A DNA stretch of 14,470 bases, from NCBI GenBank assembly GCA_029932795.1, contig JAOZPL010000014.1, positions 1 to 14,470 on the forward strand, written 5' to 3'. The notes under the pieces were generated by a model. That model did not search any database and was not told the origin of the DNA. It saw only the letters and a list, made by a program, of their open reading frames with translations. This DNA is from Candidatus Zixiibacteriota bacterium (GTDB lineage: Bacteria; Zixibacteria; MSB-5A5; GN15; FEB-12). Of the stretch, positions 1 to 6,643 are shown piece after piece (the stretch's first letter is position 1; each line of letters starts with the position of its first letter). Both the position numbers and the translations under genes were made by a program.

Positions 1-2
1 AC

Positions 3-1625
3 TTTTTCCGGCCAATTGAAGTATAAGAACGAATGTGCTCGGGCCAGCCATGCATAGGCGAGGGCAAACGAAGAATCCAGCTCAATTGCCCGTTCCCACA
101 TTCTAATAGCTAGCTCGTCTCGATTACGTCGTCCGCCTCGCTCAAAGTACTCCCTTCCGCGCAGGAAATAATCGTATGCCTTGACATTCGTAGTTGGCCC
201 TGTTTCCATTTGCGCTTGCTTCGGTTCTGCCAGGGCAAGATTGAGTGCTTCGGCGACATGACCAGCGATCTCCGCTTGAACGGCGAATATTTGAATCAGA
301 TCCCGCTCATAGTTGTCAGCCCACAGGTGGCAATCATCGGAGACTCTTATGAATTGCGGTGTGATGCGCACCCGGTTAGTATCACCTGTCTTGTCCCAGC
401 GGATAGTGCCCTCAAGTATGTATTGAACTCCCAGCTCTTTACCGATCTCACGTAAACCTAACCGTGCCCCCTTGTACTGCATGGCGCTGGTTCTAGATAT
501 GACACCAATATCAGGCAGCTGAGCCAATCTCGAAGTGATCTCATCTGTAATGCCGTCGGCGAAGTATTCATCCTCCGGAGCACCGAGATTCTCAAACGGC
601 AGCACCGCCAGCATCTTCCGCTCGCCAGCCGGTTCTTCCCCACCGGGAATGATGAACCTGGAGACAGCCGCACTGGCAACCACCAATATCAGCAATTCAA
701 AAGCGCCCACCATGTACTTGTTTGAACGTTTCTCCGTTGCCGCCAGCACTGTTGACGTATCACTGGTTGCCGTTAGCTGCTTTAGATCACTGATGACACC
801 TGCGGCACTCTGGTAGCGCAGAGCGGGATCCTTCTCAAGCAGCTTGGAAACGATGCGCTGCAACTCATCCGGTACGTCCGCTTTGTACCGAGCCAGAGGC
901 TCCGGCGTGCTACTGATGATAGCCTCTATGGTGGCAGCCTCGTTCTCACCGTAAAAAGCTCTCCGGCCAGTGATCAATTCGTAAAAAACGGCTCCTAGGG
1001 AAAACAGGTCGGAGCGAGGGTCCACTTCACCCCCTCGAATCTGCTCAGGTGACATATACCCGATCGTGCCCAGAGTGGAGCCTGTTCTGGTAAGCTTGTC
1101 CGCTCCGGCCAGCGTGGCCAATCCAAAGTCAGCCAGCTTGGGTCGTCCCGTATCGCTGAGGAGAATGTTTGATGGTTTTATATCCCGATGGACTACTCCA
1201 GCAGCATGGGCCGCCTCCAATCCCTCACAGATCTGAACGGCCAAATCGATGACCTCCTCCAGGGACGATTCTTTGCCCTCAATGAGATCTTTCAGGGATC
1301 GACCCTTGACATATTGCATCGCGAAGAAAGGCCGATTCAGGTATTCACCCACCTCGTGCACCGCGACAACATTGGGATGATCAAGCCCTGCCGCTGCCTG
1401 TGCTTCGCGCGTGAATCTCGTCTTGAAAGCTTCATCCGAAGCATATAGAGAGGGAAGGAACTTCAATGCCACCTTGCGGTTCAGCGTGGTATCCTCAGCA
1501 AGATACACCTCCCCCATCCCACCAGCGCCAATCTTCTCGATGATCCGGTAGTGGCCAACCATCGTGCCTTTGGTCAGCGGAACGTATGTCCGGGTCTTGT
1601 CGTTTTCGTGATTGTTCTGCTGCAC
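3..1625 (-). CDS. Hanks-type Ser/Thr protein kinase with TM segment, TolB-like domain and TPR (C-terminus cut by window edge)
   Basis: A membrane-bound protein kinase that would phosphorylate Ser/Thr on cytoplasmic targets. The frame stays open from a GTG at 1625 to the left edge (541 codons read), so the C-terminus is missing. The GTG start has AGGAG 8 nt upstream. The kinase domain (about residues 27-290) is intact: glycine loop GAGGMGEVY, ATP lysine K55 in VALKF, catalytic HRDIKPSN at 146-153, DFG at 166-168, then GYMSPEQ. One hydrophobic span lies near 305-327. After it comes a TolB/FlgO-like domain (VLPFENLGAPEDEYFADGI, about 338-470). The last residues (AYDYFLRGREYFERGG and AIELDSSFALAYAWLARAH) read as TPR repeats. 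This kinase-TM-TolB-like-TPR order is familiar in FCB-group and Acidobacteria genomes. The signal and the target are unknown. It is transcribed away from the DUF2723 gene. Confidence 0.93.
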   Translation of the reverse strand, partial: MQQNNHENDKTRTYVPLTKGTMVGHYRIIEKIGAGGMGEVYLAEDTTLNRKVALKFLPSLYASDEAFKTRFTREAQAAAGLDHPNVVAVHEVGEYLNRPFFAMQYVKGRSLKDLIEGKESSLEEVIDLAVQICEGLEAAHAAGVVHRDIKPSNILLSDTGRPKLADFGLATLAGADKLTRTGSTLGTIGYMSPEQIRGGEVDPRSDLFSLGAVFYELITGRRAFYGENEAATIEAIISSTPEPLARYKADVPDELQRIVSKLLEKDPALRYQSAAGVISDLKQLTATSDTSTVLAATEKRSNKYMVGAFELLILVVASAAVSRFIIPGGEEPAGERKMLAVLPFENLGAPEDEYFADGITDEITSRLAQLPDIGVISRTSAMQYKGARLGLREIGKELGVQYILEGTIRWDKTGDTNRVRITPQFIRVSDDCHLWADNYERDLIQIFAVQAEIAGHVAEALNLALAEPKQAQMETGPTTNVKAYDYFLRGREYFERGGRRNRDELAIRMWERAIELDSSFALAYAWLARAHSFLYFNWPEK

Positions 1626-1897
1626 CAGTGATGCTCCTGTTAGTCAGTTATCCCCAAACTGATAACGACCTATTTAAGTTCGCACTTTCTTATGCTCAAG
1701 GCAACAAAAAATGACCGTTTGTCTCTGCGGCAACCAACCGAGAGAAAGCGATCAGCTATTCGTTAATTGCATGTACGCCTGTTGGACGTAATAGTACTGT
1801 ACTACTTGACAAGGTACATACGGCATACGTTTTTTTGATTCAATGATACAATCCACTCAACTGACATTCCGGTTATTCAGAGAATATGGAGAACGTG
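1626..1897. promoter_or_regulatory. Divergent intergenic region between kinase and DUF2723 gene
   Basis: This spacer must carry the start signals of both divergent genes. A perfect 13-nt palindrome, TAGTACTGTACTA, lies at 1792-1804 and could be an operator; that is inference. A TTGACA hexamer follows at 1806-1811, but no good -10 sits 16-18 nt further on. TACAAT at 1847-1852 is a possible -10 for the plus-strand gene without a matching -35. On the minus strand TTGAGC and TAAATA are 17 nt apart upstream of the kinase, but the match is weak. The ribosome site of the kinase (AGGAG) and that of the DUF2723 gene (GGAG at 1888-1891) are clear. Confidence 0.35.
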
Positions 1898-4027
1898 ATG
1901 AGACATACCTATAGGAACAATCGATCATCCAGAGTCACAATGGCAACTGTTTTGTTTACGGCCATTATCGCTGTCGTGGCATACTGGCAAACCTGCTTCA
2001 GGACTATCACCTGGTGGGAGAACAGTGAATATGCAACGGCCGCCATCACGCTCGGTATAACACATCCCCCCGGTTCCCTGCTTCTGACTCTGCTGGGATG
2101 GATAATCACACGACTGCCTCTGGGAATTTCAGAGATATTCTCTCTTAATCTCTTTGCCGGTGTAATAGCGGCTATCACGTCGGGGCTTGTCTGTCTTCTC
2201 GCCGTCAATCTTATCCGTAGTATCGAAATATCGAAGGAACTGACCTGGCGCAAACATTCTTTACTGGTAGCGGTAGCAGGAGCAGCGCTGGGAAGTCTGA
2301 CCTTTGCTTTTGGTGAGACGCTGTGGCTGTATGCTGTCAAGTTCACGCCGTACGTGCTCACCACTCTCTTTACGGCGCTCATCCTCTGGGCCATGTGGAG
2401 CTGGTGGCAGCGAGCCGAACGACAGGATGCCTTTCGATGGCTTCTCCTGACAGCGTTTCTTTTCGGCCTTGATTTCAGCGTGCATCGCACCAACATGCTT
2501 CTGCTGCCGGGTTTGTTCTTCTGGATTCTCCTGAGGCGCCCGCGGACTTTTATTCAGATCAAATCCTGGTTGTCCGGCGTAGTCGGCTGTGCCACCGGAT
2601 TGGCGGTACACCTGTTGCTTATTCCCATGGCGGCGCGAGACCCATACCTGAACGCCAACAACCCCAGTAACTGGTCGCGCTTCTGGGAATACATCTCGCT
2701 AAAGCAGCTCGGCGGCGGTTTTCTGATAAATCTCTTCCCCCGCAAAGCGGACTTCTGGAACGAACAGGTGATGGATTATGTGGATGCCTTCACAGCCAAC
2801 TTCTTCGCCATCGACGGCCGCCTGGGTTACCTGGGTATTCTGCCGGCGATACTTGGATTGACTGGATTTATTCTCTTGTGGTATCGCAACCGGCGGCTGG
2901 CGGGCGGGTTTACCCTGCTCTTTCTCCTGACCAGTGCTCTGACGATTTTCTATTTCAATATCCCGGCTGACTTTTTCCGGTCGTTGCACCGGCACTACCT
3001 GCCGTGTTTTGTCATTTTTTCAGTCTGGATTGCCTGTGGTGCCGGTTCGCTCATACTGTATGCATGGAATGAAAGAGGGGCACCACGCCTGGTACTGGCT
3101 GGTATGGTCGCGCTTCTTGTAATTGCAACTCCCATCAGGCAGTTGATCTATAACTATGATAAATGTGACGCCTCTGACAAGTACTTCACTTACGATTTCG
3201 CAACGGGCGTGATAAATAGCCTTCCTGCCGATGCTATCCTCTTTGTGGGCGGCGACAACGACACCTTCCCTCTGTGGTACCTGCAAGCAGTGGAAGGGAT
3301 ACGACCGGATGTAACGATTCTGAATCTCAGCCTCCTGAACACGACATGGTATATCCAGCAGCAGATTTCACGAGATCCGAACCTCCCTCTCCCTCTCACA
3401 CAGAAAGAAATCGCACTACTTCATCCCCAAACCTGGCAGGACACCACGATTGCAGTGGCTGTGAAAGGTGACCCCGAAGACCACCGGCTTACGGAAGACA
3501 CAGAACTGCCTGATTCCATTTACTTGCAGGTCTCTCCCACCATTGGAAAGGGACTGCTGCTGATGCAGGATCAGATAGTCCTGCGAATGCTCACGGAAAA
3601 TCAGTGGCGGCGTCCGATCTGCATTCTCACAACTGTATCGCGACGGCAACTTTCATGGCTGCAACCATATCTTCGTCTCGAAGGATTCACTCGTCGGCTG
3701 GTACCACTTGCTTCTCCCCCACCGGATAAGGAGCTCATTCGTAGGAACCTCCTGGAGAGATATGTTTACCGTGGCTATGCCGACCCGGCAATCACCCTTG
3801 ACATGCCAACGAAATACATGGGCTATAATCTATATATGGGATTGCTGACACTCGCATTTGCCGAGCTGGAGAGCGGTGACACGGCAGCAGCCGCAGACGT
3901 GAGAGATCAGATGCTTGAGCTACTCCCTCCCGAACGTCTCGACCCACCACCGCAGATGCAACAGGGGATCAAGAGGCTCAACGCGGTGCTGAGTGGCAGC
4001 ATGAGCAGTAGGTCAGGTTCCGATTGA
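1898..4027 (+). CDS. DUF2723 family multi-spanning membrane protein (putative GT-C glycosyltransferase)
   Basis: A large integral membrane protein of the DUF2723 family, which is thought to have a GT-C glycosyltransferase fold. The acceptor and donor are not known here. The N-terminal half holds about ten hydrophobic spans. After the first span comes the family signature WWENSEYATAAITLGITHPP, with acidic residues in the first periplasmic loop where GT-C enzymes keep their catalytic acid. The C-terminal soluble part has the strongly conserved GGDNDTFPLWYLQAVEGIRP stretch, followed by DVTILNLSLLNTTWYI. Two starts are possible: ATG 1886 (713 aa) or ATG 1898 (709 aa). I chose 1898 because GGAG lies 6 nt before it, while 1886 has only a weak AGAGA upstream. 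The family is most frequent in Bacteroidetes and relatives, which supports an FCB affiliation. The gene stands alone, divergent from the kinase and convergent with the transporter. Confidence 0.9.
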   Translation: MRHTYRNNRSSRVTMATVLFTAIIAVVAYWQTCFRTITWWENSEYATAAITLGITHPPGSLLLTLLGWIITRLPLGISEIFSLNLFAGVIAAITSGLVCLLAVNLIRSIEISKELTWRKHSLLVAVAGAALGSLTFAFGETLWLYAVKFTPYVLTTLFTALILWAMWSWWQRAERQDAFRWLLLTAFLFGLDFSVHRTNMLLLPGLFFWILLRRPRTFIQIKSWLSGVVGCATGLAVHLLLIPMAARDPYLNANNPSNWSRFWEYISLKQLGGGFLINLFPRKADFWNEQVMDYVDAFTANFFAIDGRLGYLGILPAILGLTGFILLWYRNRRLAGGFTLLFLLTSALTIFYFNIPADFFRSLHRHYLPCFVIFSVWIACGAGSLILYAWNERGAPRLVLAGMVALLVIATPIRQLIYNYDKCDASDKYFTYDFATGVINSLPADAILFVGGDNDTFPLWYLQAVEGIRPDVTILNLSLLNTTWYIQQQISRDPNLPLPLTQKEIALLHPQTWQDTTIAVAVKGDPEDHRLTEDTELPDSIYLQVSPTIGKGLLLMQDQIVLRMLTENQWRRPICILTTVSRRQLSWLQPYLRLEGFTRRLVPLASPPPDKELIRRNLLERYVYRGYADPAITLDMPTKYMGYNLYMGLLTLAFAELESGDTAAAADVRDQMLELLPPERLDPPPQMQQGIKRLNAVLSGSMSSRSGSD

Positions 4028-4143
4028 AGCGCAGCCCAACGAGTAACCCGACAATATCCACTGCAGGATGAAACAAACTCGGATGAAAGATGATCTTTCG
4101 ACTTGCTAAGGATAACTCAGGGAACCTACTTCAAATCGCGAAT

Positions 4144-5070
4144 TCATTTCAGTTTTCCCCTCCCCCGATTGGATGGCCGCGAGACGATCATCAGCAGGCA
4201 GCCTATAGTCAAAAAGATGCCGCCGGTGATTTCACGAAAGGTCGGCAGTTGGCCAAGGGCCAGAGCAGCAATCAGGATTACATAAACCGGCTGGCTCTGG
4301 CTGATTACGGCAACTTTGGATAGTTCCATTCTCTTCAACGCTGAAAGGTACAACAACCGCGCCAGAATCGGGCCTGTAAATCCAACAGCTAAGACCCCCA
4401 GCCAGACCTTGTCCAGTCCGTCGAATCCCTGCCCGGAGATGGAAAAGACAATCCAGAACATGACGGCCATGAACATGTTGCGAATATACGCAAGGATAAC
4501 CGGCTGGACGTACCTGATCGCAATCTTGGAAACAAACTCGGTAATACCAAAAAAGAGTGATCCCAACAGCACCAGATAAAAACCCGTGGAGTACTCCATC
4601 CGCAGTGTCAGCCGCATTATTACAATACCAGCAATAGAAAGTACCAGACCGAGGGTTTCCATGCGGTTGAAGCGCTCTTTCAAGAAAATCATACCCAGCA
4701 GGATTGTCACCATCACTTCGGAGCGATTCAGAAAGGTGGCCAGGGAGGGGTCCATCCGCTGCACCCCCGCCCAGAAGGCCCACAGTGCAACCCAGGAACT
4801 CACCGCAAAAAGAGACAGCCAGAACCAGCCCTTCCGCGTCAGGGTAAAGATGTTTTTAATCCCTCTGAACGGCAGCAGTCCGACACTCAGCAAAACGGTG
4901 GCGATGGAGAAAATGAGAAAGTTCAATAACAGCGGGGATATGAACTCAAGGTTCCATTTCCCGATAACTATCGTCAGCCCCGAGACCACTGAGGAGGTGA
5001 TGGCCAGCGTATAACCGGTTCCCGGGGAGTTACCACTACCGGTGGAAGTCTGGTGCGTTTGATTGTTCAC
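4144..5070 (-). CDS. EamA/DMT-superfamily transporter
   Basis: An inner-membrane transporter of the drug/metabolite superfamily, 308 residues, the usual length for the two-EamA-repeat form with ten helices. The first repeat runs from about residue 20 to 150 and ends in FLNRSEVMVTILLGMIFLKE, the typical helix plus glutamate pattern. The second repeat (about 160-300) ends in a similar VISQSQPVYVILIAALAL segment followed by a basic tail. The N-terminus is a polar stretch rich in Ser, Thr and Gly. The GTG start at 5070 has GGAG 5 nt upstream (CCGGAGAGCCA). The substrate cannot be read from sequence; members move amino acids, nucleotide precursors or drugs. The gene is convergent with the DUF2723 gene, with 116 nt between their stops, and is probably transcribed alone, since a hairpin terminator separates it from the genes upstream. 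Confidence 0.88.
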   Translation of the reverse strand: MNNQTHQTSTGSGNSPGTGYTLAITSSVVSGLTIVIGKWNLEFISPLLLNFLIFSIATVLLSVGLLPFRGIKNIFTLTRKGWFWLSLFAVSSWVALWAFWAGVQRMDPSLATFLNRSEVMVTILLGMIFLKERFNRMETLGLVLSIAGIVIMRLTLRMEYSTGFYLVLLGSLFFGITEFVSKIAIRYVQPVILAYIRNMFMAVMFWIVFSISGQGFDGLDKVWLGVLAVGFTGPILARLLYLSALKRMELSKVAVISQSQPVYVILIAALALGQLPTFREITGGIFLTIGCLLMIVSRPSNRGRGKLK

Positions 5071-5228
5071 TGGCTCTCCGGAAAAAGTTGGAGGAACATT
5101 AGACGGTAAACTCGTTGATACGCATAAATATAGCTCACGGATTTAAAGTATATTGTCACAAGGCCAAACGGTAGTCTGCGTTTACGCTGCGTTGGTGCTT
5201 GGAGCCACTGCCCAACATGTTCATAACA

Positions 5229-5266
5229 ATTATAAAATGAGCCGTCAGGCACGTGTATCTGACGGC
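5229..5266 (-). terminator. Rho-independent terminator after the small membrane protein gene
   Basis: Read on the minus strand, GCCGTCAG pairs perfectly with CTGACGGC (8 bp, 5241-5248 with 5259-5266) across a 10-nt loop. It is followed by the T-rich TCATTTTATA. It lies about 38 nt beyond the stop of the 5305-5574 gene, the right place to end the transcript of that gene and its upstream partner. The T-run is interrupted, so termination may be partial. Confidence 0.5.
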
Positions 5267-5304
5267 ACATAGAACTGTTTGAAGTCAGTGATGAGCAATC
5301 ACGA

Positions 5305-5574
5305 CTACTCTGTTTCTCTGCCTGACAGGCGGCCAACCAGCAGATTATACAGCCAAGCGAATATCGCTCCTCCTATCAAGCCATCGACAAATCCCCAGAC
5401 CAGTCCGATAACGCTCCCCAGAGCACTTATCTCATAGCCACGATAGACCCTTCCAATAACCGTAGCCTCTCCGGTGGCACCGTCAAAAAGAATGACCCAC
5501 CAGGTGAGCACGAAAAGAGCAACTCCCCAGAGAAGCCCGGACGCGAGCGCAAGAGCTTTGACATTCAGTTTCAT
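5305..5574 (-). CDS. Small two-span membrane protein (often auto-named bacteriophage holin)
   Basis: An 89-residue protein with two hydrophobic stretches, about 7-30 (rich in Leu and Trp, WGVALFVLTWWVILF) and about 50-77 (GSVIGLVWGFVDGLIGGAIF), with a short polar loop between and a charged tail ending RLSGRETE. The pattern resembles a conserved family of small bacterial membrane proteins that pipelines label bacteriophage holin. No phage genes surround it, so a lysis role is unlikely; its function is unknown. The ATG at 5574 has a strong AGGAGG 6 nt upstream. It starts 48 nt after the deacylase stop on the same strand, which suggests a two-gene operon ending at the hairpin at 5241-5266. Confidence 0.8.
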   Translation of the reverse strand: MKLNVKALALASGLLWGVALFVLTWWVILFDGATGEATVIGRVYRGYEISALGSVIGLVWGFVDGLIGGAIFAWLYNLLVGRLSGRETE

Positions 5575-5622
5575 CTTGAACCTCCTTGTGTTCTTTTAAG
5601 GAACTGCATAACTGAGATGGTG

Positions 5623-6093
5623 TCACGATTGCCGGGACGAGAATCTCACCACCTTCGGTTCTACCAGAGCCTCGAAGTCCTTGTAAGCCAGCCGCATCAG
5701 TTCTGTGTGCGAACCGGCATTGAACGCTATCTCTTCGTCTTCCGCCAGGCTTTCAGCCACAAAAACATCCATTCCGTAGAGATTCCCGAACGGTGGCATA
5801 GCTCCCACTTCACACTCCGGAAACATGTCCTTGAATTCTTCCTCAGCGGCAAGTTCCACTTTCCCGGCTCCGGTCACTTCCTTTAGCAGATCGAAATCCA
5901 CTCGGTAGGAAGCCGGCAGGACAGCCATAGCCATTCTACCATCCACTTTGATCATTACGGTCTTGGCCAACTCCTTTCCCGGAACCCTTGCCGAGGCGGC
6001 AACTCCCTGGGCAGTGTAGGCCGCCGAGTGACTGACTGTTACGTACTTGACCTTCCGACTGTCCAGAAACTCCTTCAGTTTTTCCACCGGCAT
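5623..6093 (-). CDS. YbaK/ProX-type aminoacyl-tRNA deacylase
   Basis: A free-standing cytoplasmic trans-editing domain that would hydrolyse mischarged aminoacyl-tRNA. The family includes YbaK (Cys-tRNA(Pro)), ProX (Ala-tRNA(Pro)) and related enzymes. The 156-residue length is normal for a single domain. Visible family features are the central LAKTVMIKVDG strand, whose lysine (about residue 44) corresponds to the conserved functional lysine, and the GAMPPFGNLYGMDVFV loop (about 97-112) matching the G-x-x-x-P region. FNAGSHTELMRLAYKDF near the end matches the conserved AGSHTxxIR-type segment. Which tRNA is edited cannot be decided from the sequence. ATG at 6093 has only a distant AGGG upstream, so translation may be modest. 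It appears to lead a two-gene unit with the small membrane protein. Confidence 0.88.
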   Translation of the reverse strand: MPVEKLKEFLDSRKVKYVTVSHSAAYTAQGVAASARVPGKELAKTVMIKVDGRMAMAVLPASYRVDFDLLKEVTGAGKVELAAEEEFKDMFPECEVGAMPPFGNLYGMDVFVAESLAEDEEIAFNAGSHTELMRLAYKDFEALVEPKVVRFSSRQS

Positions 6094-6643
6094 GACAACT
6101 TCATCCCTGATAAAGATGGTTCAACAACCTGCAAATTGTCCAGAGCTAACATTGCTGCCATCAATGCCGTCTCCATCCGGTACGTTCCATCTTGTCACAG
6201 CGGATGACTCCCACGTATATTGCGGGCACATAATGCGAACCTCCCCGACTTTTATGAGAGCGACGAGATATTGGCGCTCACAGCCATCTGTCACCGTAAC
6301 TGACAATAATCAGGCTCATTCCCGGTGTCAAGCCTGTTTCATCATCTCGAATGCTGAACCCAAGCTGGTGTCATTCTGGATACCGGTGGATTGCAACTGG
6401 TCACCATCCGAGTACTCGTACCCGACGCCACCCGGCTCTGTTTGATGGTGATGGCGCATTCCGATAATACAGTTTTTGATGGACAAATCAGCATTACTGG
6501 GTTATATTCAATTGCAGTTCTGGCAAACGGAAATGAGGTGCAACGCCTCCAGCCCGGTTACTTGCCTGGTGCCAGGTGGCGTTACTATTGTATGTTTCAC
6601 CCTAACCCGATAACCGTCACCAATCTGCGCTAAGAGGAGTTAT
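6094..6643. other. 550-nt intergenic region without a convincing gene
   Basis: This separates the minus-strand deacylase from the plus-strand peptidase. Open frames at 6047-6445 and 6391-6633 (plus) and 6121-6306 (minus) have no ribosome site, no recognisable motif and an odd composition, so I do not call them. The part nearest the peptidase holds its promoter and a leader of about 130 nt. The deacylase promoter should also lie here, but the only candidate (TTGCAG, 16 nt, TATCAG) is weak. I see no riboswitch or RNA gene. Confidence 0.5.
6480..6508 (+). promoter_or_regulatory. Sigma70-like promoter of the peptidase gene
   Basis: A -35 TGGACA (6480-6485) and a -10 TATATT (6503-6508) are exactly 17 nt apart; each matches the consensus at five of six positions. 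Transcription would start near 6515, giving a leader of about 130 nt before the ATG at 6644. This is a sequence match only. Confidence 0.45.

Noticed and set aside
4085..4099. Inverted repeat GAAAGATGATCTTTC between the convergent DUF2723 and transporter genes, as a bidirectional terminator
   Set aside because: Only a 5-bp, A/T-rich stem can form with a real loop, and neither strand has a T-run after it.
5067..5336. Minus-strand open frame of 89 codons between the transporter and the small membrane protein
   Set aside because: It overlaps the end of a real gene and the terminator hairpin, has no ribosome site, and its composition is not protein-like.
5305..5574. Phage holin and possible prophage remnant
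   Set aside because: No endolysin, integrase or structural gene is nearby, and the protein pairs with a housekeeping-type tRNA deacylase.
6391..6633. Plus-strand open frame of 80 codons just before the peptidase gene
   Set aside because: It contains the promoter of the next gene, has no ribosome site and no recognisable motif.
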